From Nemertoderma westbladi (lineage: Eukaryota > Xenacoelomorpha > Nemertodermatida > Nemertodermatidae), in NCBI GenBank assembly GCA_032718475.1, contig JAUCBJ010006844.1, positions 1-64,000 on the forward strand: a DNA stretch of 64,000 nucleotides, written 5' to 3'. Of the stretch, positions 52,101 to 60,881 are shown in pieces. Every line of letters begins with the position of its first letter. Within the stretch, counting starts at the first letter, position 1. The notes under the pieces are model-generated. The model was not told where the DNA came from. It was given only the letters and a program-made list of their open reading frames with translations, and did not search any database. A program made the position numbers and the translations under genes.

Positions 52101-53172
52101 GTGCTTCCTGTGCACGCAAAACTTCCGCCTGCTGTTCGTCTAGTCGGCGTCTTCTCTCCTCCGCCGAGTTGTGAGAAACAAGGGATCTAGCACATATTAC
52201 CTTACCTCGCGCGTGACTAACCTGGGAATCGCCGCTGTCTCTAGATGCGTCGTCGGGTGGAGTCAACGTCCTCTGTTGAATGTTCTCCGTCGTCGGTAGC
52301 ACCTGGCCTGGTACCACCACTCCATTCTGCATCAGCCAGCTAGTAACTTCCCTCTGATAACGGCGCTCTTCCTTATCTTGGATCTCTTCTCGCTCCACTA
52401 ACTCTCTCAACTCTGCGTCACTCACTTGAGTCGCCTGCGCTTGTGATGCCCATAGCAGCCAGTTCTCCGTCCTAACTCGTCGGAATCGCTCCGATAACTC
52501 GCGGTGCTCCAACAAGGCTGCTAAAACCCTGTCGTAAATCCTCGTCGCCACGTCGCTCGACTGAGACTCTACTGCCTTCTTCGCTAGGACTGCAAGCTCC
52601 TCCGTCTGCTTGAATAACGCTGAGTTATATCCTCTTCTAATCTCTACTAACTCTACCCTCCCGATGTTCGCTGGGTCAGCTAACATCTTCCTTACCTTGT
52701 CCGCCGTCCGGGTTATATGTCCGGCATGCGCGCGAAGTTTCTTCTTTATCGCGATATCGAACTCTCTATCACTCACCTGACTTACGCTCGGTGGACTTGA
52801 AGGATTATTTCGGGAACTACGGGTACTCCTAACAGCCGTCGGGACCACGGCACTTACCATACCCACAGGTCTGGAAACCGGGCTCCGGGCTCTCGCTTCT
52901 GCTACACTACCCTCCCTATCACTCACCTCTGTCCGGGCTGCTGTACAGTCCTTCCTTACAGTAGCGGTAGGGGATCCTAATACTATTACTTGAGGTTGTT
53001 GTTCTTCCTCACTAGTCACTGTCTCGTCCTCCTGTTCACTTACGTCAGCGTCGCTCGCTGCGTCGTCATAGTCGGCATTGTCATCAACAGTAATGTTTAC
53101 GCTATCGTCAGTCGGCGGTCCAGCCGCCGTCTCGTAGCTGTCCTCTAGTGCCTCCTTGTCTGAGACACTCAT
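46183..53172 (-). CDS. BEL #3 gag-pol polyprotein, 2329 aa (gag, protease, RT, RNase H)
   Basis: ATG at 53172. Order by approximate residue: acidic N-terminus (1-120); charged coiled coil rich in RERE/KRELQ (336-540); DUF1759-like gag core (850-960); zinc knuckles CQYC.. (~1111), CWACLAPGHVRRQC (~1148) and CMECGRLHHKLLH; peptidase A17-like protease with VMLDTASTLSYIDEE (~1281); RT with VNDCAAVYRGMSLNSEL (~1696) and the catalytic FYMDDGL (YMDD, ~1819); RNase H with LFSDASDTGFG (~2002), PRAELQAAV, YWTDASLVLVY and NPADITSR. A linker with LERPEE repeats and a hairpin-encoded KPAGL follows. It ends at TGA before the integrase. Hairpin repeats sit in four linkers. Confidence 0.93.
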   Translation of the reverse strand: MSVSDKEALEDSYETAAGPPTDDSVNITVDDNADYDDAASDADVSEQEDETVTSEEEQQPQVIVLGSPTATVRKDCTAARTEVSDREGSVAEARARSPVSRPVGMVSAVVPTAVRSTRSSRNNPSSPPSVSQVSDREFDIAIKKKLRAHAGHITRTADKVRKMLADPANIGRVELVEIRRGYNSALFKQTEELAVLAKKAVESQSSDVATRIYDRVLAALLEHRELSERFRRVRTENWLLWASQAQATQVSDAELRELVEREEIQDKEERRYQREVTSWLMQNGVVVPGQVLPTTENIQQRTLTPPDDASRDSGDSQVSHARGKVICARSLVSHNSAEERRRRLDEQQAEVLRAQEARKEAERERERTRKLDAELRELEEISKRERAEREQRERELQAEREREELEREQREREREAKKRELQLECEREAKKRELQLEREQEAKKRELQAERERKKLDREQKERELQLERGRKERELEIEKRRRALYEEKARVEEESAARRAREEEERKLAQLESARLSLESEERTRKANEIAEKGMRMIEECGASVGTELRELFALQKAEQEARTPTIRESTTTRIPIPGPAITSTRIAKPFSTYRTPVGISASPIAQNPRHQNTAPLYTERDNEEFREETPTGRVLGEPNPRVWNTRTERRPSSTENFRVKPEEGSYERQRITQIEPTIQQNPSQEFITRDELSASLAQAISPHIQPITDMLSNLRLKEAAQVRSNSNPSRPELDKVQPSQRVRISEETIPHRPQVRTPVPNISNPNFENSAEKFIQDAWVRASARKPSRVLRTDTESSDEEEDMRRQKSRNYKERRTDAEQVSWNHRERTRLNNPAELNHLLTRNDATLRDIGKFAARQGLPTQQPQKFMGNHKHWRTFKTYVDEQLTNSTFTPNEKFNYLLQMLHREPRAIADNFVGNERAFELAMKTLSDIYGNKTKMAQSIVEDLGKGGRITTPLELLNLANAISNALDILRTVNLPHHGDHAEVLKSVIRRLNMRYRQKWRKLENKLEGQGKVLTLQHIHDMIATDAVAEMKSNFSEENMRESKPVTGKSMVSFDDDRTTVTFNSVDRYNSSTPAFRSDSRVWSGERLDRPRLKQQELPDGFVGCQYCLLKEVRSDDHKLDSCRRFKELNSEQRRVQVRTLDTCWACLAPGHVRRQCPNSKDGCMECGRLHHKLLHADFHTPTDRYLQRNPQRKGSKEPVSIRRNTYTGIQDDGYQPGSSDEDGESSAREVTCQGFTADSSSTSARTYLSSATSEIFSVIPVKLTGDKGSKRIYVMLDTASTLSYIDEEVARAVSSFQDAEEIQIELKSMHGVGDLKGHRISVELDSLLPRDQHTRQERKALPLDGFKCLAMKGFGRQLGKVPPMSPIAQEYFDKLRVPRHQVGYRNVSMLIGAEQLIAHQIWETRPAEPHVNGPHAHRTILGWYTRVPMSYEFTGGDKPMNRYDELQPITQPPLVEPPDIDEFRRTCIDHYSDFSESDEELIPDNVRLSEPLHNDRTDSEPEDYCYQTRGSGSAAHATYLTNVLTYTDIVEGQVAKYRDLDIFQYSEEELQKELIRQDLETGARTVEWLDRDAMEPGGYDLAMSTDEKRSLEMMEDTIRLLPTGHFEVGMLWRRQPPKLENNYNLALKRLNGVRARLLKNPDIREKYCAQINNYFAKGFAGKVEDPDLVTDQTYYLPHHYVTHPDKPDKVRVVNDCAAVYRGMSLNSELMDGPNLNNYLIGILLRFRQRRFAFTCDIEAMFHQVRACKADQDSLRFLWFENEDLSGPVVIYQMYVRIFGARDSPNGTLFVLKKTATAQIGKYPVEVIESILRNFYMDDGLVSKDTAEQAIEVAHGLQECLATGGFPLTKFTTNSEALLESFPVKDRGSGDIELGVEPIPMARVLGLAWNPNSDKFQVRVRFEPSSPDKVLTKRICLSTLSRLFDPMNFISPVILQARACMRKIWLSDLEWDEPISPIHAKQWREWEAELHLLKNIDVPRSYFPNQLVFPTDLELHLFSDASDTGFGMVAYLRREVSQDKFETAFVTSRSKTMPVKYMTVPRAELQAAVVSVEVSKQITEELDTTLTLFYWTDASLVLVYIAADNIALKTFVANRRAQIVDFSTKEQWRHCPGVLNPADITSRVAMPAEFCQEESQEFWLHGPNFLTRTQEHWPERLKIVTNPMPEDAEVKVEKVSKSKSKAKLKSLERPEESLERPEELLERPGDLSDQQTYVTTRSGRVSYDIKPPLQTGRQSQLVSDGQKMTDTMEPLVSKPAGLDSKLPLVSGQPSLALESCSVYDKLLNSSASWLTICKRTAWLSRYVSYLCLKHSKHLREPSSANSE
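46380..46397. repeat. Short hairpin repeat (copy 5)
   Basis: CCAAACCCGCAGGTTTGG with an outer GTTTC/GAAAC stem, in frame in the RNase H-integrase linker (KPAGL). Confidence 0.8.
46540..46605 (-). repeat. 21-bp coding repeat (LERPEE)
   Basis: Three in-frame units of CCGCTCCAATGACTCTTCAG type in the RNase H-integrase linker, comparable in place to the DGQPD repeats of element #1. Confidence 0.75.
48617..48633. repeat. Short hairpin repeat with compensatory change (copy 6)
   Basis: CCAGACCCACGGGTCTG: relative to CAAACCC..GGGTTTG, both arms changed (A to G and T to C), so pairing is kept. In frame in the protease-RT linker (QTRGSG). Confidence 0.8.
51238..51255. repeat. Short hairpin repeat (copy 7)
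   Basis: CCAAACCCGCGGGTTCGG in the gag linker after the coiled coil, read in a different frame from the other copies (PNPRVWN). A separate hairpin, TTCCGG..CCGGAA, lies at 51181-51198. Confidence 0.75.
52857..52874. repeat. Short hairpin repeat (copy 8, diverged)
   Basis: CCATACCCACAGGTCTGG in the N-terminal gag region (SRPVGM); arms imperfect. Confidence 0.6.
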
Positions 53173-54447
53173 AGTCTAAATAATGTTTGCCTTCCGGCAA
53201 AATATCTCGCAAAAGTTCGAGATATAATTATAATTTAACCGAAATACGGTCAAATTATTTGTCAAATAATCAGTTGGTCCAAATGTCAAAAATAAATTCG
53301 CAATGCAATATTGTGAATTTAATGGGGTATATAGTTATAGCAAATACTAACACAATATTTAAACAAAATATTATTATATAGCTACTATATAATATTAAAT
53401 ACCGGTATAGCACAAAATAACTTTTGAATCTAATACAAAATATTCAAAATAAACTTGCCACCCGAATATTTCTAATTTTATATATAGCTCTAATCAACGT
53501 AATTTTAATTTCAAATATTATATGTATCCACTAGCGCGTGGCTACATCTTCGGGTTGCGACTCTCTCTAACTCTCTCTCTAACTTGAGCGATTCAAAAAA
53601 CCATGGCCGGCTAAACCTAAATATCCTAACTAATAAATTGAGTTCAGCTTCGCAGTTAAACAACCGGTAATTTTTTACTGCTTCCACAAACACAGTGGTG
53701 CCAACAGAACAACTAACCTTGTTTGCTGTGAGATTCCACGTCCGCGTCCAAAGATTCAGGCCCTTCGCTGATTGCAAACCGAACCCGCAGACCCACACGA
53801 ACCCCAAACTCAGAAGTTCCGTCTTGCCATGTATCTCCAGATGGTATAAAATAACTAAGCGGTTACCTAACATACCGGTACAAAACTCTAGAATTTTACA
53901 AAATAATTTTGACCGAAAACTGAATTCTCGCAAACCTAGCTAAAATTTTCAAAAAACTTACTAATTACTGTTTGCCCTAAGGCCTAAGGAACTGCTGTAT
54001 TCGCAATTAGCAAAACGCACTACCGTACATCCACTGTATGCAGTACAGTAAGTAAAACAGTACACCAACCTAACAGCCTAATGATACTGTGTGTGGTACG
54101 GCAAACAAATGTCCCTTCTACCGTACGCAGTAACAACAATCAGCCTAATGTACTACTGTACTATTGTACGCAGCCAGTGAATACAGTAATCTAAACTAAC
54201 AGCCTAAAAGAATATACTCAATGTTCTACCGTACGCTAGCCTATAGCCTACAGCAGACGATCACGTGCTCTAACTTATTACTTAATACTGTGATACTACT
54301 ATCAGCCTAAGAATACTATATTGACCGCTGCAAGCAACAGCCAATAACGCGTATTACTGATACGAAGTATCAGTAATCTAAACTAACAGCCTAAGAATAC
54401 TCTATTTACTGTACGCTACAGCCTACAGCAAACAGTGCGCGTATTAC
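53173..54447 (-). other. 5' leader of BEL #3
   Basis: 1.27 kb between the 5' LTR and the gag ATG. It contains small hairpins (TTTGCCTTCCGGCAAA near 53188) and, at 53990-54440, a degenerate tandem array of CAGCCTAAGAATACT/CTGTACGCTACAGCC words. A 25-bp perfect hairpin (54353-54377, ATTACTGATA/TATCAGTAAT) shares GCGTATTACTGATA with the LTR edge at 54439-54452. No TGG-type primer-binding site next to the LTR. Confidence 0.6.
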
Positions 54448-56626
54448 TGATAAACAACCGCGACCTCTATACTAACAGCAGAACTGTTGAACAGACCAAT
54501 ACCCGTTAATATCCTTCTGCCAACCTAATAAGTTCTTGTCTAACCAATAAGACACAAAGACTGCTCTACTGTTAAGTAAAGGGGCTCAGGAGCGTGATAT
54601 TACTAAATTGTAAGGGTTGCTAAATACAAAACCGCTACTTACCGTTAGATGGCGCTAATCTGCCGTCCACTAATATATTTTACTAATTTTACACAACTCC
54701 TGCAAAATCGCTTGTTCCTTTCTCTACCGATTGCTCAATAGAGAGCTAACTGTTCGAATCTATGAGCCACGCGGGAATAACCAAAACAATAAACCCGAGT
54801 CGGCTCCCTAAGCTTACTTAAGACGAGTGCGAGAGGCCTTGCACTCAGAGTATTCTTACGCCTAATTTTATCACTATTAAAGCACGCTATTACCTACGTC
54901 TTTCTAATCGCGAATACTGGAGGTTCCCTAACGTAATGTGTGAATGCGAGAATATTTAAAATATCAAAATGGTACAGTATCTGTTTCTACGTGGATAATA
55001 CCACTCCGAGTCTAAAACTGCCCGCGACTGGCTTTAGGCCAGCAAAATTACTAGCGTATCGTGCGTACCGAATAGTGCGTTCTAGCTGATTGCCCGCTAA
55101 TGCAAATAACCGCTCAGCGTGAATAGTTTACAGTACACTAATTATTACCTTAGCTACTCTCCGCTATGCTGCGTACTAATTCTTAATTTTTTACTAATTA
55201 ATTACAGTCACAAATATTTAACAGCGTACTAATTACTAAGAGTTCCAGAATACGTAATTCTAATTTATCACGCAACAGGTTTCGCTAGTAATAGCCTAAA
55301 TTGCCGTATTACTTTGACCTAATCAATAACTAATTATTGTAACTAAGAAATAGAAATCAATCAAAGGAAAAAGAGCGCCTATCTAAGCATTCGTAATCTT
55401 AGGCACACTTCAATAACACACCAATCAGCGTTAGAAATCACAGTTTACAATTGTGCAATTCACTACTCGTACTCCACACTCAACGTTTTAATACGCGCAG
55501 GCCTCTCCCGGGTACATCTAGGATTCCTAACTAACCCAATTCCTGCCCCCCTAATACTAAATAGAGACAAAACCTGGATCATCAGCCCCCTAGATACTGT
55601 ACCGGCGATCGGTCTGCGTGCCGCAGTGCAAGATACCCGCCCGCAACGGTGACCCTGGCCAGCGTTGCCCGCTTTGAATCCTCCGCTCTCTCCTAGTCGC
55701 TCAACCCCCCGATGCGCCCACCGCCCACTGGCACCTTAGCCCTCCATGATGCTAATAGCTACCGTAGCGGCGCATGCAAATCACAAAGTCTGACAGTCTC
55801 AGGAATCCCTTGGGATTATTGCGCAGAAAAGAATCACATAGAACCATCAATCAAAGGTAGAAATCATAGTTCGATTGTAATTTGCAGTAATCGAAGGAAT
55901 TATTGAGAAACACAAGCAAAGTAATCGCACTAGCAAATCATTCCAAGAAATTAATCAAAATTAGCAAATTGCAGAAAATACGATATCCTAATACAAAATT
56001 AGAGACAGCTCAGCAAGTAAATTGTAACAGGGGTGTGTCATGTGATAAGGCATGAACATATGAACAAATATATGAACAACAATATGAACAACAAAAGGTC
56101 CTACCGGCACACCGCCAATTTATAGGTGATCCGGATGGGGTGATGCAATAAGGTGACTCAATCGCTCTCCCATTGGCTCTCCAGTCCATGCTAGCATTAA
56201 ACCAACCTGGAAGCAGTTAATCCAATAAGGAGACCGGATTGTAGCCCTATGCCCTCAAATTATTACCATATATGGTAATGGATCACGTCTCTGGCTGCTG
56301 AATGGCCAGGACAGCGTCCCTATATGCTAGCCCTATCAAACTAATATCAGCAAGCACAAAATCCAGGGTCCGAGTAAACTCGCTACCCTGGAACTATCTA
56401 CATATATCCTAATACAAAATTACGTAGGTAGGGCTACATACTATACAAAATGAATGGATGCAAAATATATGGGCGTTTTAACTTCCTTACCTAAATGTCA
56501 CCACACTGCGCCTTATCTAAATAATTATACTGCACAACAGACTAATATTACGTACAGTATAACGGACTAATACTGCATACTGCATAATGGACTAATACTG
56601 TGGATACAGCGCCATATACCGTAACA
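54448..56626 (-). repeat. 5' LTR of BEL #3
   Basis: 2179 bp, matching 37601-39779. Read on minus it begins TGTTACGGTATATGGCGC and ends GTTTATCA. Confidence 0.95.
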
Positions 56627-56631
56627 AAAGG
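56627..56631. other. Target-site duplication, right copy (AAAGG)
   Basis: Matches 37596-37600. Confidence 0.9.
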
Positions 56632-57340
56632 AGATTTCGGTATACCAACAAACTATCGTGGGATCTGTCTGCTTGTGGTAATTGCAAAAATATACAACAA
56701 CAATGATTCTATATAGGATTAGGCCTCACATAGCAGCAGAAACTACTGCGTAAGAGCCAAAACCGATTTCGACCAAGTAGATCAACAATAGCTCAGATAC
56801 TTGCACTACGGAGAATGAATGAGGGACTTAAATCAAACGATCTCCCCAGTCCTGAAATTTGTGGACTTTAAGAAATCATTGGACTCCATCCATAGAGGTA
56901 AAATGATGGGAATCCTATGACCTTATGGAATACCATAAATAATTGTCGCTGGCATATGATTGTTATATTGTGACACAGAATCTCAGGTACTCTCACTAGA
57001 TGTTGAAACAGGGTTCTTCTCAATCCTGGCGGGTGTACTGCAATGTAACATATTGGTGCCATTACTATTTGTAATTGTACTGGATTATGCAATGAGGATG
57101 GAAATAAATGGTGAAGATCTGGGATTCACACAACAAGAATGTAGAAGTAGCAGATATCCGGCAACTACAGTCAACCGACTTCGCAGATGACATCATACCA
57201 CTCTATAATAATGCAGGATTGCATATGAATGCTACTACGATCAAATTAATAACTTTTAATGTTGATGGAAACTTGACAAAAATCGATAATAATCAACTAA
57301 GGAAGGTCAACGATTTCCAGTACCTTGAGTGATGGATAGA
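56632..57340 (+). pseudogene. LINE RT fragment, right of the BEL #3 insertion
   Basis: Continues the split LINE: DFGIPTNYRGICLL, then shifted frames with QNRFRPSRSTIAQILALRR, GVLQCNILVPLLFVIVLDYAMR and a FADD-like DFADDIIPLYNNAG, ending with KVNDFQYLE. Motif order matches the RTE-like RT at 27.1-28.4 kb. Several stops and frameshifts; non-functional. Confidence 0.7.
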
Positions 57341-59460
57341 GAGTAGCAAAAATGATATAGAAATGTTGCTGCAGATGTGTTTTCTGCAGTCTCGATTTAC
57401 TTATTTTGAGTATTCTAGATTTAAAGTCCATGATTTGTTTAGTTAATTAATTTACGGACAGATTTATTTTGTGTTACTGGTTAGTAGTTAATTTCTATTA
57501 AAGGCTACACCCAGGCCTGATTTAGTTGATTGAGACACCACCTAGTGTTGTTATGCGCATATTTGTTGTATAGTATTAGGTGCTTCTTTAAACCGCACAG
57601 TGGTGCCTGAATGCCATTAGTTGTTTCTCTAGCCTTCCATATATATAGCGGCAGTTAGTGAACATGCTTTATCATATTTTAACGTAGAAATGAGATCCTT
57701 CCAGGCTTCCCGATTCTCCATAGTTGTCTCAATTTCGTTTCTATCAAATTGTTATGGCCGGTTGTCCACGGCTACGCTTTCCATGAGTTGGTTGCCAGAA
57801 AAGTAGATCTGGTTTGACCTCGTCTTTACTTCGCCAGCAGTGCCCACTGAATCATAATCTGCATTCATGGAGGGTGGTTGGTACAAGTGGTATTGTACCA
57901 TAAAACTTATAAAAACTGAAACTTATAAAACTATATATATATATAAAACTTATAAAATCTATTAATGTTCTTACCAGAACATTAAACAAAGTATATTTAT
58001 GGCCTACTGTGCAATCGAGAAACTGAAATCTATTAATGTGCGCGCTTTTAGACTTTTAGCAGTTTAACCTGCCAATTTTAGTTGTCCTCTTGTTTATAAA
58101 TCGACTTTAGCCTATATCAATTACTTAGTGTACTGAAGTTACATCAGCCGAAGCCAGTCTGTGCGCGACCTTTCACCCACGGTTTTGGGAGACTGGATTC
58201 GGATTCCTTGAGAGTTATTGCAGTCTAGACCTACTGTATTATTTGATTGATATTTACGATATAATCTCTGACAATATATTTACTTTCGGGGAAATATTAA
58301 CAGTTCCTTTAGGACGTGGCGCTTTAAGTATAAAAACAGAGTTATGACTTATACTAATCACAACTAGATGGCCACAGAGTTTCGTAAATAGCGCATTCTT
58401 TAGGAGATGATTTATTAACCTTCACACTACTTCACACTGCTTCACACTACTTCACACTACTTCGCACTGATCTGCCGACCGTCACTGAATTTGATCATAT
58501 ATAAGGAGGATCACAACTGACACATGTAGGGATTATGAAATAGCATTTAATTCACACAAAACCAATATTATGTAAGTTGCAGTTGCTACCGGTAAACCTG
58601 TTCCTCTTACCTCAGTAATCAATAAGATTGGGGTGTTTATGATTATTTATCGGTATTCTCCAAATATAACAGCAATATCCATTAATATAACAACAATTAA
58701 TAACAGAAGTAAAATAATACGGTGAACAGTCAGTATGTGTTACTTATGCAGGTAAAAACCATAATGTTCAGTAGAATGACAAGTAAGTAATAATCCAGGT
58801 AGGTGAGTTAAGTTAATAGATTTATGTTCTTATAATCAAGGCCATCTGATGTTTCCTAGGCCAAAGTCTGAAACTTCTACACCGAAGCACAGAAGATTCC
58901 GAGCCGGTTCTGATGCTCAGAAAAAAGTAAACAAAGACCGTAATGCATTGCGTGAGTTTCCATAGGCCTCTGTTAGACATAAAGGGAAAATCGCTCTGAT
59001 TGGCTGAATAGGCAGAACAAAGAGGTTCCACGTCCACAAGAAATCAGCTGACAGATTTCGTCATCTGGGCTCTAATTCCTTCCCGTCACGCAGTTGGATA
59101 AATTTAGGGCTATTTTAGAGTATTCTGCGCATTGCGGAAAAATGACTTGTTATGTCCGCAAAAGCTTTTACACCTATCCTAGCTTTGAATTTCATGGCTG
59201 AGCCCACCCCTTGTTTGTTGTATTTAAAGCATGATACTAAATACACAAGATTGTTGCGTCAAATGTCATGTTACATCTAATTAATTGTACACTGTTTATT
59301 TTATCCCTAGTATTTTATAGGTATATAGGTTTATTTATAGGTAACATCGCCTTACATAGTACACATGTAGATCTTTTGCAGTTTGTTGCTTCCCCTATTG
59401 TTTACAGTTTATTGTAATGATTCTCTTTATATTTTGAAGGCGCTAGTATGATGTGTAAAG
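57341..59460. other. AT-rich intergenic DNA with one small tandem repeat
   Basis: No gene recognised. At 58420-58470 there are five or six copies of the 10-mer CTTCACACTA; at 57900-57960 there is a TATAAAACTTATAAAA repeat. Confidence 0.55.
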
Positions 59461-59469
59461 TTGGTTTAA

Positions 59470-59600
59470 ACGCTGTGCTGACAGTGTCAGCATAACATTG
59501 TGCTGACAGTGTGCAGCTAATGTGCTGTCAATTTGCCGACAGTGTTGGCAATACGTTGTGCCGACAGTGTTGGCATTATGTTATACTGAGTGTCGGCGTT
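59470..59600. repeat. Degenerate GTGCCGACAGTGTTGGCAT tandem repeat
   Basis: About five imperfect units of ~22-28 bp (GTGCTGACAGTGTCAGCATAA and variants), each with an internal CTGACAGTGTCAG-like palindrome. It borders the LINE ORF1-like fragment. Confidence 0.65.
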
Positions 59601-59604
59601 GCAT

Positions 59605-59812
59605 TACCCCCCCTCTCAAAATGACCGAACAAATGTTTCCAAGATGCTGAGCGAATTCGGCATAAAGTCCAACTCTATCGATGTTTTCCATCGTTTTGGT
59701 CCTGTTAAGGGCCTTGGCACTCACCCTATTATCGTGAAATTCTTGGGTCACGCTCATCACATCACTATACTGCCTTTGCGAACAAAGCGAAGCTTCCAGA
59801 CCATGTGTACGT
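59605..59812 (+). pseudogene. LINE ORF1-like fragment
   Basis: The frame encodes KMLSEFGIKSNSIDVFHRF followed by GTHPIIVKFLGHAHH, resembling the RNA-binding C-terminal part of LINE ORF1-type proteins (IxVxRxG..RPIIVKF). Short, without a start of its own. Confidence 0.4.
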
Positions 59813-60439
59813 AACCGAACATTTAACTCACCTTTCTTTGTGCGGAACTAATCATGCTGCAACTGAAATAAAAAAAAATTCAACTTGGGTTCAGCCTACT
59901 CCTTCAATGGGAATGTTTGTATTTGTATTACGAAAGGAGGGAATCCAGAATCGATTACCAACCACTCTGATTTGGTAGCCATATAACAGTAGGGTGGATC
60001 GAATTTTGCCAAAGTTGGAAATCAAAGAATGGCTAGTGCTAAAAAGTGGCACATGGGCTTAAGAACTATGCATGCAAAATATTTTTTAATTTGGTTAAGT
60101 CCTTGCTCCCCCCCAAAGCCTCTGAATTTTGATAAAGATAGGCGCGATAAGGTGGTAGTAAATCGGCTAGACTATATGAAGGTTATGGCACTTGTAGTCA
60201 CTCCCTTGAGCTCACTTTGGGCTCATTCAAAGCGCATTGGTCGATTTAGTTATTCAATATTTCGTTTCTGGGCATGGCAGCCACTATTTTCCTCACTCTG
60301 CTCATTTTTGTGCTTTTGGATGTATAAAATAAATATATTCATATATTCCACTTCTATATTGTGGCAAATTGAAAGTATTATATTTGTATTACAATTGTTC
60401 CATTCAGGCAATCGTGTAATGAATTCAGGCAGTACCAGT

Positions 60440-60680
60440 ATAGGAGTGTTGAGGCCCAGCACTGTTCATTGTTGGATTATTACTACCGTATGTCAGTAGT
60501 GTATGGTATGATTTCCCTGTTCAGTATTGGATTACTACAACTACAGTCAGACTGTCTGTAGACAATGTCAGTAGCGTAGGGTATGGTTGCCCTGTTCATT
60601 GTTGCATTACTACAGTCAGACAGTCTGTAGACAATGTCAGTATAGTAGTTTAGGGTAGACTTATTGTGAATTAGTAAACA
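60440..60680. repeat. Three imperfect ~80-bp tandem repeats
   Basis: The words CCTGTTCATTGTTGCATTAC and ACAGTCTGTAGACAATGTCA recur three times with drift. Confidence 0.65.
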
Positions 60681-60881
60681 GTAATGCCTGATGCAGTTTT
60701 ACTCAATGTTAGGCATATTGAGAGAAGTGGGTACTATCAGACAGTAGATTCAGGGCTGTAGGTCAATGGTACTTTCATAGGTAAGAAGTATGGAGATAGT
60801 AGTGTCACTGTCATGTCAATAGGCCTACATTACCCAATGTACTAATGTTTCTGTACTCTGTACTAGTCTAGTCTTTTAGTG

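Larger units (their letters stand above)
37601..56626 (-). mobile_element. Complete BEL/Pao retrotransposon #3, 19,026 bp, recently inserted
   Basis: Two 2179-bp direct repeats (37601-39779 and 54448-56626) bound the element. Read on minus, they start TGTTACGG and end TTTATCA, and the element is flanked by the 5-bp duplication AAAGG. I found only two differences between the LTRs (37690/54537 and 39252/56099), so insertion is recent. Internal order on minus: 1.27-kb leader, gag-pol, TGA, integrase frame, 0.75-kb spacer, ORF A, ORF B, ~0.5-kb tail, 3' LTR. Known BEL/Pao elements are typically 6-10 kb; the excess comes from long LTRs, a long gag N-terminus and ORFs A/B. No standard tRNA primer-binding site (TGG..) follows the 5' LTR. 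Confidence 0.95.

Noticed and set aside
51383-52190. Plus-strand ORFs opposite the gag coiled coil
   Set aside because: Antisense shadows of the Arg/Glu-rich repeat; composition is fully explained by the coding strand.
59590-59604. Start of a complete gene at 59590
   Set aside because: Only a ~65-codon ORF1-like stretch follows and no downstream LINE frames are seen.
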